Notes: generated by a model not told the origin, from the letters alone. DNA of 64,000 nt from Pseudarthrobacter chlorophenolicus (GCF_000962805.1 NZ_JZTW01000012.1:1-64000); one strand, 5' to 3'. Counted from the stretch's first letter, positions 1 to 8,784 are shown. A program made the numbers and translations.

Positions 1-84
1 CTCCGCAGTCTCTTCCGGATCACGATCAGGCAGCTGGTCAGTCAACCCGCTGAGGATATGGGAGGTATCTTCTCCTGCAGCCAC
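1..84 (-). CDS. aceE: Pyruvate dehydrogenase E1 component (homodimeric type), N-terminal 28 codons only
   Basis: Only the first 28 codons are present; the gene runs off the left edge on the minus strand. AceE is the thiamine-diphosphate E1 subunit that decarboxylates pyruvate in the pyruvate dehydrogenase complex. The translation begins MAAGEDTSHILSGLTDQ and continues with an acidic RDPEETAE segment, which I recognise as the conserved start of actinobacterial AceE. The start is GTG at 84, with AGAGAGG at 91-97 on the minus strand six bases upstream. The divergent DUF3052-ahpE pair is a common actinobacterial neighbour of aceE, which supports the call. No catalytic region is visible. Confidence 0.85.
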   Translation of the reverse strand, partial: MAAGEDTSHILSGLTDQLPDRDPEETAE

Positions 85-511
85 GTCCAACCTCTCTTTG
101 CGCGCATAGATCGGCGCACTCAGGCCAGGCAGGGTGACTGCCCGGCAAACGTACGCCGTGTGCGACGTATCGGTTACATCAGCCCGGTCATGTGTGCCGG
201 GCAGGGTTCCTAGAGCTTCTACGTCTGCACGGAGTTACAAGGTTGTCGTCCTGCAGGCATAGTCGTCATCAGCCACTCTAACCGTCGGGGCAAGCCGATG
301 CGTAGCCGCGGCTTGGGCGCGACAGTTGTATTTCGCCGTCATACTGGTTGTGTGACAAAGGGCCGCTGCGACGCAGGCAGGAACCCCCGATGTGACGCAG
401 AATATGCGCAATTCCGGGTATGCCAGCTTGAAGCGCAGGCACAAAGGGTGTTGGCTTGGGAGTAATGGAAATCACTATGCAGGTTGCATATGAAACGTAT
501 TGGAGGAACAC
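85..511. other. Intergenic region between divergent aceE and DUF3052 genes
   Basis: This 427-base stretch separates two divergent genes and must hold both promoters. I find no tRNA, strong terminator or credible small gene. The ORFs that cross it have no ribosome binding site and no family resemblance. A weak promoter for the DUF3052 gene could be TTGGCT at 451-456 with TATGCA at 476-481, but the 19-base spacing is long. The aceE side probably has an untranslated leader, since its start has a good Shine-Dalgarno sequence. Confidence 0.5.
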
Positions 512-931
512 GTGAGCGAGGCCGACGCCGCCACTTCGGTAAATGTGGCGGAAAAATTGGGTTTCAAAAATGGGGATCTGATTCAGGAGTTCGGTTACGA
601 CGACGACGTCGACTTCGACTTGCGTGACGACATCGAGGACCTCACCGGCGCAGAGATGCTCGACGAGGATGACCATGAAGTGGCGGACGCCGTCATTTTC
701 TGGTGGCGTGACGGCGACGGCGACCTGGTGGACAGCCTGATGGACTCACTGACGACCCTGAGCGAAAGCGGTGTGGTCTGGATCCTGACGCCGAAGTCCG
801 GCCGGGACGGATACGTGTCGCCGGCTGACATCCAGGAAGCAGCGCCCACCGCTGGCCTGCACGTCACGACGTCGGCCGGAGTCTCCAAGGACTGGAGCGC
901 AACAAGGCTGGTCAGCAGGAAGAACAAGTGA
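512..931 (+). CDS. DUF3052 family protein
   Basis: A 139-residue acidic cytoplasmic protein of the actinobacterial DUF3052 family, whose function is not established. The N-terminal part carries VAEKLGFKNGDLIQEFGYDDD, the region by which I recognise the family, followed by a very acidic stretch and a C-terminal half containing WILTPKSGRDG and DWSATRLV. I chose GTG at 512 because GGAGGA at 502-507 sits five bases upstream; a TTG at 500 would overlap that ribosome binding site. The gene overlaps ahpE by four bases (GTGA), so the two are translationally coupled, and it lies divergent to aceE as in many relatives. Confidence 0.85.
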   Translation: MSEADAATSVNVAEKLGFKNGDLIQEFGYDDDVDFDLRDDIEDLTGAEMLDEDDHEVADAVIFWWRDGDGDLVDSLMDSLTTLSESGVVWILTPKSGRDGYVSPADIQEAAPTAGLHVTTSAGVSKDWSATRLVSRKNK

Positions 932-1422
932 CGCAAGCGCCCGCTCCTGCTGCTGCATCCCTGCTGGCGGTGGGCGATCCGGCGCCGGACTTTGAACTTT
1001 CCAACCAGTTTGGCGAACCGGTCCGGCTATCGTCGTTCCGCGGCCAGAACGTTGTCCTGGTTTTCTACCCGTTTGCTTTTTCCGGCATCTGCACGGGCGA
1101 GCTCTGTGAGATCAGGGATAACCTCGCCTCGTTCGAGGACTCGAATGCCGCCGTCCTGGCCGTCTCTGTCGACAGCAAGTTCAGCCTCCGGGCTTACGCC
1201 GGGCAGGAAGGCTACAGCTTCGACCTGCTCGCAGACTTCTGGCCACACGGCGGCGTTGCCCGCACCTACGGTGTCTTCGATGAAGACAGCGGCATGGCGA
1301 AGCGCGGCACGTTCATCATCGACGCCGGCGGCGTCATCCGGTACACCGTGGTCAACCCGCGTGGCCAGGCACGCGATATCTCTTCCTACCGCACGGCGCT
1401 GGCCGGGCTGGAACAGGCCTGA
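928..1422 (+). CDS. ahpE: AhpE-type peroxiredoxin
   Basis: A 164-residue thiol peroxidase of the AhpE subfamily, which reduces hydroperoxides and is recycled in actinobacteria by mycothiol and mycoredoxin. The thioredoxin-like fold is marked by PDFEL near residue 20 and by FYPFAFSGICTGEL, in which Cys55 is the peroxidatic cysteine. DFWPHGGVARTYGVF and RGTFIID match M. tuberculosis AhpE closely. A second cysteine, Cys60, lies in the same helix; AhpE is classed as 1-Cys, so its role is uncertain. The GTG start overlaps the DUF3052 stop, and AGGAAG lies just upstream. The sirtuin gene follows five bases after the stop, suggesting one transcript. Confidence 0.9.
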   Translation: MTQAPAPAAASLLAVGDPAPDFELSNQFGEPVRLSSFRGQNVVLVFYPFAFSGICTGELCEIRDNLASFEDSNAAVLAVSVDSKFSLRAYAGQEGYSFDLLADFWPHGGVARTYGVFDEDSGMAKRGTFIIDAGGVIRYTVVNPRGQARDISSYRTALAGLEQA

Positions 1423-1427
1423 CGGCA

Positions 1428-2348
1428 GTGGAGAAGCCGCGGCATGGGGTCGGACTCACCGGGTTCGCCAGCATGCCGCGCGTCGAGCCGGCGCACCCCT
1501 CCAGCCGGGAACTTGAAGCACTGGGCAACATCCGGAACCTCCTGTCGGGAGCGCCGTTCGCCCTGCTCACTGGGGCGGGCCTGAGTACTGATTCCGGGAT
1601 TCCCGATTACCGTGGTCCGGGGTCTCCGCCACGCTCACCCATGACCTACCAGGAATTCGTCAAGGACCCGGCCAACAGGCAGCGGTACTGGGCGCGCAAC
1701 CATATCGGCTGGTCCCATCTCCGCCACGCCGACCCCAACCCTGGACACCTCGCAGCAGCAGAGCTCGAACGCCGGGGTTACCTGACAGGCCTTATCACCC
1801 AGAATGTGGACCGGCTCCATGAGGATGCGGGAAGCACCAACGTTGTGGATCTCCACGGCCGGTATGACCAGGTGGTCTGCCTCGATTGCGGCCGCACCTA
1901 CTCCCGCAGGCTCCTGGCCGGCGTGTTTGGTGAGCTCAACCAGGGTTTCCTGGAGCAAGCCGAGAAGTCAGGACTTGTGGAGATGGCCCCTGATGCGGAC
2001 GCCACAGTGGAGGACCTGGGCCTGATCAGCAGCTTCGTCGTCGCAGTCTGCCCTGCATGTGGCGGGACACTGAAACCGGACTTCGTGTACTTCGGTGAGA
2101 ACGTGCCCAAGGATCGAGTAGAGCGCTCCTACGCGATGGTTGACGAGGCGGCAGCCCTGCTGGTGGCGGGCTCTTCGCTGACCGTGATGAGTGGCCTGCG
2201 TTTTGTTCGCCACGCAGCCAGGGACGGCAAACCGGTGGTGATCATCAACCGTGGCGAGACCCGGGGCGATGACAAGGCCACCATCAAGCTCGAGGCGGGA
2301 GTGAGCGAGTCACTGATCTGGTTGGCGGAACGTCTCCCGCCGCTCTGA
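1428..2348 (+). CDS. Sirtuin (SIR2 family) NAD-dependent protein deacylase
   Basis: A 306-residue sirtuin that removes acyl groups from lysine using NAD+. All core motifs are present: GAGLSTDSGIPDYRG (49-63) and TQNVDRLH (124-131) bind NAD, His143 in DLHG is the catalytic base, and two CxxC pairs (Cys151/154 and Cys208/211) bind the structural zinc. FGENVP and GSSL also fit. The length and the long insert between the zinc pairs resemble class II, SIRT4-like enzymes. The start is uncertain: GTG at 1428 is the longest, but ATG at 1473 (MPRVEPAHPS) is also possible. It probably shares a transcript with ahpE. Confidence 0.88.
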   Translation: MEKPRHGVGLTGFASMPRVEPAHPSSRELEALGNIRNLLSGAPFALLTGAGLSTDSGIPDYRGPGSPPRSPMTYQEFVKDPANRQRYWARNHIGWSHLRHADPNPGHLAAAELERRGYLTGLITQNVDRLHEDAGSTNVVDLHGRYDQVVCLDCGRTYSRRLLAGVFGELNQGFLEQAEKSGLVEMAPDADATVEDLGLISSFVVAVCPACGGTLKPDFVYFGENVPKDRVERSYAMVDEAAALLVAGSSLTVMSGLRFVRHAARDGKPVVIINRGETRGDDKATIKLEAGVSESLIWLAERLPPL

Positions 2349-2463
2349 CCGGCCGGAACAACCGGAAGCCGGGGTCCGGTTCCCGATTCGCGTTTAGCCG
2401 CCGGTGTCAGGTAGAGTCTGTGTTCGTTGGTTTGCGGATTATCGAAAGCATTCCAACTGGCAA

Positions 2464-2536
2464 GGGTCTTTAGCTCAGCTGGTAGAGCGCCACGTTTACA
2501 CCGTGGATGTCATCGGTTCGATCCCGGTAGGACCCA
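2464..2536 (+). tRNA. tRNA-Val (anticodon TAC)
   Basis: A 73-nt cloverleaf. The acceptor arm GGGTCTT pairs with AGGACCC, including one G-T pair. The anticodon stem CCACG/CGTGG closes the loop TTTACAC, giving anticodon TAC for valine. The T arm has GGTTCGATCC. CCA is not encoded. A TAGAGT hexamer at 2410-2415 may be the -10 element, and a strong terminator follows at 2543. Confidence 0.96.
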
Positions 2537-2542
2537 CAGATA

Positions 2543-2586
2543 ACCCGCCTGGCCTGCTTTGCGAAGCAGGCCAGGCGGGTTTTTTC
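2543..2586 (+). terminator. Intrinsic terminator after tRNA-Val
   Basis: A 17-bp perfect stem (ACCCGCCTGGCCTGCTT with its complement) around a very small loop is followed by six T residues. It is a textbook rho-independent terminator seven bases after tRNA-Val. Confidence 0.93.
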
Positions 2587-2659
2587 TTCCCCTTTTGGGA
2601 ATATGCCGCCAGGACTCCTCCGGCGCACGTTGTCAGTCCCTCGCCATAACGTACAGAAC

Positions 2660-2950
2660 ATGGAACACGTGATAGTCCGCGACGGCGGCGATGGAATACC
2701 TGCATCTGTGGTTTGCCGGGGCCGGGAGTGGCTGGTGGGCGCCGAACCGGTCAGGTGGTTCGAACGGGTCAATTGGTGGGAGACCCACCGCAGAATGCCC
2801 AAGGGCCGCAGCAGGGTGGACGTAGAGGTCCTGCAGGTCCAGGTTCGCCTGGGAAGAAACGCCGGCTCAGCGCTGACCACAATGCTGCTTGAGCGCGACG
2901 GACTCGGCGGTGGATGGCGGCTGCGGGTCGCTGTTGCCGATGCCGCATGA
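2660..2950 (+). CDS. Small conserved protein, DUF6504-like
   Basis: A 96-residue basic protein starting MEHVIVRDGGDGIPASVV with REWLVGAEPVRWFERVNWWE. This resembles the actinobacterial DUF6504 family, whose function is unknown. I have moderate confidence in the family name and high confidence that it is a gene. ATG at 2660 has no Shine-Dalgarno sequence but lies seven bases after TAACGT (2647-2652), which fits leaderless transcription. An in-frame codon at 2603 would lengthen the product with unrelated sequence. Confidence 0.65.
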   Translation: MEHVIVRDGGDGIPASVVCRGREWLVGAEPVRWFERVNWWETHRRMPKGRSRVDVEVLQVQVRLGRNAGSALTTMLLERDGLGGGWRLRVAVADAA

Positions 2951-3136
2951 GCGTTCTGGACAGGCAGGGGAGGGGATTTCCAGGCATTGGAAAACCCTCC
3001 ACCGCGACTATTGGGGGATGCCGCGGTGGAGGGCCTGAGATGAATATACAGTGAAGTTCCGGAAACAAGAAGTTGTTCCGGAGTGTGTGTCGCCGGGGGA
3101 CTGGAAAATGGCGCCGGCCTCCTGCCGCCTGTTGGC

Positions 3137-3862
3137 TTAGCGCTTCACCGGAATAAAAACCCGGGGCTGTTCGGTCCAGGACTCGGACATCTGCGACATC
3201 GTCCTGCGCATGATGTGGTCGGATGCCTCGCGGGCAGCGGCTGCGTCGCCCCGGGAGATTGCTTCGGCAACATCCACGTGCCACTGCAGGGCTGCCTCGT
3301 GCGGATGGTCGGGCATGAGGCCGTGGACCGTGCGTCCTGTCAGCGTCTCCGCCACCTGGCCCATCAAATTTGCGAACATTTCGTTGCCGGAGCCGGAGAG
3401 CAGCAGTGAATGGAAGTGGATGTCGAGCTCAAGGAAGCGTGGCACCTCACCCTTGTTGCCGGCGTCGCGCATGGCGTAGGCAACGTCAACCAGCTCCAAG
3501 CGCAGCGGCGCGGGTGCATTCTGGGCCGCCAGCTCGGCCGCCACGGGCTCTACGGCAGCGCGGAGTTCGGCGAGAGACCGCAGCTGGGCGCCGCGGGCGT
3601 TGCCTGCCAGCCGCCAGCGGATGACCTGCGGATCGAACGGATTCCACCGGCTGGCGGGCAGGACACGGATGCCCACCCGTTTGGTGGTCTCCACCAGTCC
3701 CAAGGACTGCAGCACGCGGACAGCTTCCCGGATCACCGAGCGGGAAACCTTCAACTCGACTTCGAGCTGTTCAGCAAGCATGAGGTGCCCTGCGGGCAAT
3801 TCACCCGAGATGATGCGGGTGCCAAGGTTTTCGATGGCACGGTGGTGCAGGCTGCTTGTCAT
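3137..3862 (-). CDS. GntR-family (FadR subfamily, FCD domain) regulator, candidate gluconate/gnd regulator
   Basis: A 241-residue transcription factor. Residues 5-70 form the GntR winged helix, with GELPAGHLMLAEQLEVEL and SRSVIREAVRVLQSLGLV. The rest is an all-helical FCD ligand domain whose metal-binding histidines fit LDIHFHSLLL and HVDVAEAI. The gene is divergent from gnd. In Corynebacterium glutamicum, FadR-type GntR proteins repress gnd and gluconate genes, so control of gnd by gluconate or 6-phosphogluconate is a reasonable inference. The start is leaderless: TAGGCT (minus strand 3874-3869) ends six bases before the ATG. Confidence 0.82.
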   Translation of the reverse strand: MTSSLHHRAIENLGTRIISGELPAGHLMLAEQLEVELKVSRSVIREAVRVLQSLGLVETTKRVGIRVLPASRWNPFDPQVIRWRLAGNARGAQLRSLAELRAAVEPVAAELAAQNAPAPLRLELVDVAYAMRDAGNKGEVPRFLELDIHFHSLLLSGSGNEMFANLMGQVAETLTGRTVHGLMPDHPHEAALQWHVDVAEAISRGDAAAAREASDHIMRRTMSQMSESWTEQPRVFIPVKR

Positions 3863-3945
3863 GCTGCAAGCCTAGTGCGCGGCAGCGGCCGGGCATGCTC
3901 CGGGGATGGACCGCGGCAGGCCCGGTCTGGTCCACTGGATGGGCG

Positions 3946-3984
3946 TTACTTTCCTGTGACCCGAAGAATATATATGCTTTATTC
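3946..3984 (+). promoter_or_regulatory. Putative gnd promoter with overlapping AT-rich inverted repeat
   Basis: TTACTT (3946-3951) and TATATA (3969-3974) are 17 bases apart, a plausible promoter for gnd. GAATA and TATTC (3966-3984) form an inverted repeat across the -10 element. Such an AT-rich island is exceptional in this GC-rich window and lies between gnd and a divergent GntR regulator. Assigning it as that regulator's operator is inference. Confidence 0.5.
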
Positions 3985-4065
3985 CGACAGCTTGATCAGC
4001 GCAGCGCCGCCCGCCCGGGGCAGGCCTGCAGCACTTTCCGTCGTACGCAATGAATTGGAGTTTTG

Positions 4066-5502
4066 ATGTCTGCACACATCGGTGTCACCGGCCTCGCGGT
4101 GATGGGCGCCAACCTGGCCCGCAACCTGGCCCGCAACGGCTTCACCGTGGCCCTGCACAACAGGTCCGTGGAAAAGACCGACACCCTGCTGGAAAAGTAC
4201 GGTTCCGAAGGCGACTTCGTCCGCACGGAGACCCTGCAGGAGCTCGTGGACTCGCTGGAGAAGCCCCGCCGGGTGCTGATCATGGTCAAGGCCGGCAAGC
4301 CCGTTGACTCCGTGATCGAGCAGCTTGAGCCGCTTCTCGAAGCCGGCGACATCATCATTGACGCCGGTAACTCCCACTACGAGGACACCCGCCGGCGTGA
4401 AGCAGCCCTGGCCAAGAAGGACCTGCACTTCGTGGGCGTCGGCGTGTCCGGCGGCGAGGAAGGCGCACTGAACGGTCCCTCCATCATGCCCGGCGGCTCC
4501 AAGGAGTCCTACAAGGCCCTCGGCCCCCTCCTTGAGAAGATCTCTGCCAAGGTCGACGGCGAACCCTGCTGCGCCTGGGTTGGCACCGATGGAGCGGGCC
4601 ACTTCGTCAAGATGGTCCACAACGGCATCGAGTACGCCGACATGCAGGTCATCGGTGAGGCCTTCGACCTGCTCCGCTCCGGCGCGGGTATCGAGCCCGC
4701 CGAGCAATCGAAGATCTTCACGGAATGGAACAAGGGCGACCTGTCCTCCTTCCTGATCGAAATCTCCGCTGAGGTCCTGGGCCACGTGGACGCCAAAACC
4801 GGCAAGCCCTTCGTCGACGTCGTCGTGGACGCTGCAGGCCAGAAGGGTACCGGCCGCTGGACCGTAATTTCCGCACTCGAACTGGGTTCGCCGGTGTCCG
4901 GCATCGCCGAGTCCGTGTTCGCCCGGGCCCTTTCCTCACAGGCGGGCCAGCGCAAGCTGGGCCAGGAACTGCTCGAAGGCGGCGAATCCGCCGTTGAAAT
5001 CCCGGAGACCTTCGTCGAGGACGTCCGCCAGGCGCTCTACGCTTCCAAGCTCGTCTCCTACGCGCAGGGCCTGGACATGCTGACGTCCGCCGCAAAGGAA
5101 TATGGCTGGGACCTGAAGCTGGACGAGATCGCCTCCCTGTGGCGTGCCGGCTGCATCATCCGCGCCGAATTGCTCAAGGACATCACGAAGGCCTACGCCG
5201 CCGACGAGAAGCCGGCAAACCTTCTGTTTGCCCCGGCCTTTACGAAAGCCATCGCGGACGCACTGCCGGCCTGGCGCCGCGTCGTGGCCACCGCCGTGCA
5301 GTTGGGCATTCCGGTGCCCGTATTCTCGTCCTCCCTGGCCTACTACGACGGCCTGCGCCGCAAGCGCGTCGCTGCCGCCCTGATCCAGGGCCAGCGCGAC
5401 CTGTTTGGTGCCCACACCTACGGCCGCGTGGACGCCGAAGGCACGTTCCACACGCTCTGGGGCGAAGACAAGTCCGAGATCGAAGCGGTAGATACCCACT
5501 AG
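4066..5502 (+). CDS. gnd: 6-phosphogluconate dehydrogenase (decarboxylating)
   Basis: A 478-residue enzyme of the oxidative pentose phosphate pathway that converts 6-phosphogluconate to ribulose 5-phosphate and CO2 with NADP+ reduction. The N-terminal Rossmann motif is GLAVMGANLARNLA, with the NADP-type HNRSVEK after the second strand. The substrate region has GVGVSGGEEGALNGPSIMPGG and HFVKMVHNGIEYADMQ, which includes the catalytic lysine. The length matches the long homodimeric type. ATG at 4066 is preceded by TTGGAG at 4055-4060. The gene is divergent from a GntR regulator and ends at a bidirectional terminator. Confidence 0.97.
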   Translation: MSAHIGVTGLAVMGANLARNLARNGFTVALHNRSVEKTDTLLEKYGSEGDFVRTETLQELVDSLEKPRRVLIMVKAGKPVDSVIEQLEPLLEAGDIIIDAGNSHYEDTRRREAALAKKDLHFVGVGVSGGEEGALNGPSIMPGGSKESYKALGPLLEKISAKVDGEPCCAWVGTDGAGHFVKMVHNGIEYADMQVIGEAFDLLRSGAGIEPAEQSKIFTEWNKGDLSSFLIEISAEVLGHVDAKTGKPFVDVVVDAAGQKGTGRWTVISALELGSPVSGIAESVFARALSSQAGQRKLGQELLEGGESAVEIPETFVEDVRQALYASKLVSYAQGLDMLTSAAKEYGWDLKLDEIASLWRAGCIIRAELLKDITKAYAADEKPANLLFAPAFTKAIADALPAWRRVVATAVQLGIPVPVFSSSLAYYDGLRRKRVAAALIQGQRDLFGAHTYGRVDAEGTFHTLWGEDKSEIEAVDTH

Positions 5503-5518
5503 CATCCGCTGACCCAAC

Positions 5519-5567
5519 GCAAAAGGCGGGCAGTCCCAGGAAGATCCTGGAACTGCCCGCCTTTTGC
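5519..5567. terminator. Bidirectional terminator between gnd and cysE
   Basis: A long stem (GCAAAAGGCGGGCAGT with its complement) carries A and T runs at its two ends, so it can terminate gnd on the plus strand and cysE on the minus strand. Confidence 0.88.
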
Positions 5568-5609
5568 GTACCGGCGGCCGTGGAATCCTGGCCGCGCGCC
5601 CGCCGGGCG

Positions 5610-6194
5610 TCAGATGCGGTATTCGATGTCGTACTCAGCGGGGTCGACGGCGGGTTTGGTCTCCCTCTGCGCGTCACGGTGCCGCCATTTGGCAGGTACG
5701 CCCGTGACGATCGACTCAGGCGGGGCGTCCTTGACCACCACGGCGTTGGCACCTACAGCGCTGTCCCGGCCGATGGTGATGGGGCCGAGGATTTTGGCGC
5801 CGGCGCCAATGGTCACGCGGTCACCGATGGTGGGGTGCCGCTTGATCCGGGCCAGCGAACGGCCGCCCAGCGTGACGCCGTGGTAGATCATGACGTCTTC
5901 GCCGATCTCGGCGGTTTCGCCGATGACCACGCCCATGCCGTGATCAATGAAGAACCGGCGGCCGATGGTGGCGCCGGGATGGATTTCGATTCCGGTGGTG
6001 AACCGGCCCAGCTGCGAGATGAGCCGGGCGGGAAAACGCAGCGCCGGGTTCTGCCACAGGCGGTGTGTCAGCCGGTGGATCCAGATGGCGTGCAGCCCGG
6101 AATAGGCGAAAAAGTTCTCGAGGGAACCCCGCGCCGCCGGGTCGTGCGACCGGGCGGCGTCGAGGTCCTCTTTTAGTCTTGCGAAAAAGCCCAC
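5610..6194 (-). CDS. cysE: Serine O-acetyltransferase
   Basis: A 194-residue CysE that acetylates serine with acetyl-CoA, the first step of cysteine synthesis. The N-terminal helical part contains LEDFF-like [23 protein letters not shown]. It is followed by hexapeptide repeats of the left-handed beta helix with [36 protein letters not shown] and [13 protein letters not shown]. The two histidines of FIDHGMG and IYHGVT fit the active site. I placed the start at GTG 6194, giving [19 protein letters not shown]; the longer ORF would overlap cysK. It lies 40 bases after cysK in the same direction, an operon for O-acetylserine formation and use. Confidence 0.94.
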   Translation of the reverse strand: MGFFARLKEDLDAARSHDPAARGSLENFFAYSGLHAIWIHRLTHRLWQNPALRFPARLISQLGRFTTGIEIHPGATIGRRFFIDHGMGVVIGETAEIGEDVMIYHGVTLGGRSLARIKRHPTIGDRVTIGAGAKILGPITIGRDSAVGANAVVVKDAPPESIVTGVPAKWRHRDAQRETKPAVDPAEYDIEYRI

Positions 6195-6234
6195 AAAGTT
6201 CTTTCTACAGGAAACGGGCGGTTGCGCGGCCTGA

Positions 6235-7170
6235 TCAGCCGCGGATGTCGTCATAGAGGACCGTGGAGATGTAACGCTCTCCGAAGTCGCAAACGACTGC
6301 AACAATCAACTTGCCGGCGTTTTCGGGGCGCTTGGCCAGCTCCAAGGCTGCCCAGACGATGGCGCCGGACGAGATGCCGCCCAGGATGCCTTCCTTCACA
6401 CCGAGTTCGCGGGCCACCCGGACGGAGTCTTCAAGGGGTGCGTCGATGACCTCGTCGTAGACGTTGGTGTCAAGAAGTTCCGGGATAAAGTTGGCACCGA
6501 GACCCTGGATCTTGTGCGGGCCCGGGGCGCCGCCGTTGAGGATGGGGGAGTCTTTGGGCTCCACGGCCACGATCTGCACGCCGGGCTTGCGCTCCTTCAG
6601 GACCTGCCCGACGCCGGTGATGGTGCCGCCGGTGCCCACGCCGGCGACGAAGATGTCCACGGCGCCGTCGGTGTCGGCCCAGACTTCCTCGGCCGTGGTG
6701 TCGCGGTGGATCTGCGGGTTGGCATCATTGGCAAACTGCTGGGCCCAGATGGAGTTTTCGGTGTTGGCCACAATTTCCTGGGCCTTCTCGACTGCGCCGC
6801 GCATGCCCTCGGAGCCGGGCGTGAGGACGATCTCGGCGCCGAAGGCGCGGAGCATCACGCGGCGCTCGGTGGACATCGTCTCCGGCATGGTGAGGATGAC
6901 CTTGTAGCCGCGGGCCGCACCCACCATTGCCAGGGCAATCCCGGTGTTGCCGGAGGTACCTTCGACAATGGTGCCGCCCGGCTTCAGTGCACCGGACTTT
7001 TCTGCAGCGTCGATGATGGCCACACCGATGCGGTCCTTCACACTGTTGGCCGGGTTGTAGAACTCAAGCTTTACGGCAACGGTGGCACCCAGCCCCTCGC
7101 TGAGCCGGTTCAGCCTGACCAGCGGGGTGCGGCCTACCAGCTGCGTTACGTCGTCATAAATCCGTGCCAT
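6235..7170 (-). CDS. cysK: Cysteine synthase (O-acetylserine sulfhydrylase)
   Basis: A 311-residue pyridoxal-phosphate enzyme that combines O-acetylserine with sulfide to give cysteine. The PLP lysine is in [11 protein letters not shown], the substrate loop is [12 protein letters not shown], and the phosphate-binding loop is [23 protein letters not shown] near the C-terminus is also typical. I chose ATG at 7170 ([17 protein letters not shown]), which matches homologues. ATG at 7176 is in frame but only three bases from the possible ribosome binding site GATAGG. It is the first gene of the cysK-cysE operon; the two enzymes form the cysteine synthase complex in many bacteria. Confidence 0.96.
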   Translation of the reverse strand: MARIYDDVTQLVGRTPLVRLNRLSEGLGATVAVKLEFYNPANSVKDRIGVAIIDAAEKSGALKPGGTIVEGTSGNTGIALAMVGAARGYKVILTMPETMSTERRVMLRAFGAEIVLTPGSEGMRGAVEKAQEIVANTENSIWAQQFANDANPQIHRDTTAEEVWADTDGAVDIFVAGVGTGGTITGVGQVLKERKPGVQIVAVEPKDSPILNGGAPGPHKIQGLGANFIPELLDTNVYDEVIDAPLEDSVRVARELGVKEGILGGISSGAIVWAALELAKRPENAGKLIVAVVCDFGERYISTVLYDDIRG

Positions 7171-7234
7171 GTACATACGCCTATCTCTGAGGGGTGAATA
7201 CTGAGGTCAGCCTAACGAGGCCGCGTAATGCTGG

Positions 7235-7759
7235 CTAAGCGTTAAGCCACGCAGAGTAATATTTCCTGGCCTTGGCAAGTTTGGGGTTGATGATGACCTG
7301 GCAGTAGCCCTGCTCGGGATGTTTTGCGTAGTAGTCCTGGTGGAAATCCTCGGCAACATGGAACCGGGGGAGGCGGCTGACCTCAGTGACGATCGGGTGG
7401 CTCCACAGGGCCTGGTTCCGGTCGATGGCTTCCTCGAACAGGATCTTCTCCTCGGTGGTTTCGTAGAACATCGAGGAGCGGTATTGGGTACCCACGTCAT
7501 ATCCCTGCCGGTTCAGCGTGGTGGGGTCGTGCAGGGCGAAGAACATGTCCAGGATGACCTCGGCCGGGATAATTTCCTCGTCGAAGGTCACGGCGACCAC
7601 TTCGGCGTGACCGGTGGTGCCGCTGCACACGGAGTAGTAGTCCGGGTACGGATCGTGGCCGCCTGTATAGCCGGACACCACCGCCGTAACACCCTTCGTT
7701 TTCTGGTAGACGGCGTCGAGGCACCAGAAGCAGCCTCCGCCAAGAACAAAAGTTTTCAT
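7235..7759 (-). CDS. msrA: Peptide methionine sulfoxide reductase MsrA
   Basis: A 174-residue enzyme that reduces methionine-S-sulfoxide in proteins and free methionine. The catalytic motif GGGCFWC places the nucleophilic Cys10 and Cys13 near the start. VSGYTGGHDPYPDYYSVCSGTTGHAE and YRSSMFY are conserved family stretches, and GYCQVIINPKLAK near the end supplies another cysteine that could resolve the disulfide. The start ATG at 7759 has GAAGAGG upstream on the minus strand. It lies upstream of cysK in the same direction; a short AT-containing gap makes a separate cysK promoter likely. Confidence 0.96.
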   Translation of the reverse strand: MKTFVLGGGCFWCLDAVYQKTKGVTAVVSGYTGGHDPYPDYYSVCSGTTGHAEVVAVTFDEEIIPAEVILDMFFALHDPTTLNRQGYDVGTQYRSSMFYETTEEKILFEEAIDRNQALWSHPIVTEVSRLPRFHVAEDFHQDYYAKHPEQGYCQVIINPKLAKARKYYSAWLNA

Positions 7760-7860
7760 GACCTCTTCAATGGTTGGCAGCGCCGGATGATTCCCCGCGC
7801 ATCCCGCTTCTCACCGGTGGCATGCCTGCGCCTGCCGGGCGATGGGGTAAAACTAAGACT

Positions 7861-8784
7861 ATGGAACCTGTGGACACCGACGTTACCGGTCCGGACGAGC
7901 ACGACGGCGACGCCCCACCCGCCGGGCAGGCCGGCGACGGGCCGGACGGGGCTCCCACCCTCGGCGACCTGCTGCTCGCGGTAGAGGAACTGTGGCCTGA
8001 ATCCCTGGCCGAAGGCTGGGACGAGGTGGGCCTGGTGGCGGGCCATCCCGCATCGCCGGTCACAAAGGTGATGTTCGCCGTCGATCCCACGCTGGAGGTG
8101 ATCGAGGAAGCCGTCGAGTGGGGCGCCGAACTTTTGATCACCCATCATCCGCTGCTTCTTAAAGGCGTCACGTCCGTCGCGGCCACCACTCCCAAAGGCC
8201 GGGCGGTCCACCGCTTGATCGAGTCCGGAACCGCCCTCCTGACTGTCCACACGAACGGTGATTCCGCCGTCGGGGGTGTGTCCGACGTGCTGGCTGACGC
8301 CCTCGGCCTCCGGGACGTTGCCCCGCTGACGCTGGCGGCCAACGGGTTGCCGGAGGAGGGAATCGGACGGGTAGGGGACCTCGAGGACGCCATGAGCCTG
8401 GGCGATTTCGCGGCCAGGGTGTTCGGTATCCTGCCATCCGTGGCCGGGGGCGTGCGCGTCTCCGGCGACAAGGACGGCCTGGTCCGGCGGATCGCGGTCT
8501 GCGGCGGTGCGGGCGACTCGCTGTTCAACGAAGTCCGGGCCAGCAACGCCGACGTCTACGTCACGGCCGACCTCCGGCACCACCCGGCGTCGGAGGCTCG
8601 GGAAGCCGCGCTTAACGGGCGCCCCTACCTGGTGGATGTGTCCCACTTCGCCAGTGAGTGGCTGTGGCTGCCTGCGGCCGCGGCAGCCCTGGGCAACGTC
8701 CTCGCAGACCAAGGGCTCGACGTCGACATCCAGGTCAGCACCACCAACAGCGATCCCTGGGATTTCATCCTCACTCCGGGCTGA
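7861..8784 (+). CDS. Nif3-like dinuclear metal center protein
   Basis: A 307-residue member of the Nif3/YbgI family, a toroidal hexamer with a two-metal site that binds GTP cyclohydrolase-like folds; its biological role is unresolved. Metal ligands are visible in LLITHHPLLLKG, VHTNGDSA and VDVSHFASEW. The family core begins near residue 33 (LGDLLLAVEELWP) after an acidic Gly/Pro-rich leader. ATG at 7861 is chosen because it follows AAAACT (7849-7854) by six bases, a possible leaderless arrangement; an upstream in-frame start at 7774 gives an unlikely basic extension. The downstream coiled-coil gene is its usual neighbour. Confidence 0.88.
   Translation: MEPVDTDVTGPDEHDGDAPPAGQAGDGPDGAPTLGDLLLAVEELWPESLAEGWDEVGLVAGHPASPVTKVMFAVDPTLEVIEEAVEWGAELLITHHPLLLKGVTSVAATTPKGRAVHRLIESGTALLTVHTNGDSAVGGVSDVLADALGLRDVAPLTLAANGLPEEGIGRVGDLEDAMSLGDFAARVFGILPSVAGGVRVSGDKDGLVRRIAVCGGAGDSLFNEVRASNADVYVTADLRHHPASEAREAALNGRPYLVDVSHFASEWLWLPAAAAALGNVLADQGLDVDIQVSTTNSDPWDFILTPG

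Noticed and set aside
2404..2649. Plus-strand ORF running through tRNA-Val and its terminator
   Set aside because: It covers a clear tRNA and a terminator hairpin, so it cannot be a normal gene.
3410..4066. 218-codon plus-strand ORF opposite the GntR regulator
   Set aside because: The minus strand has a complete winged-helix and FCD domain; this frame also runs over the gnd promoter.
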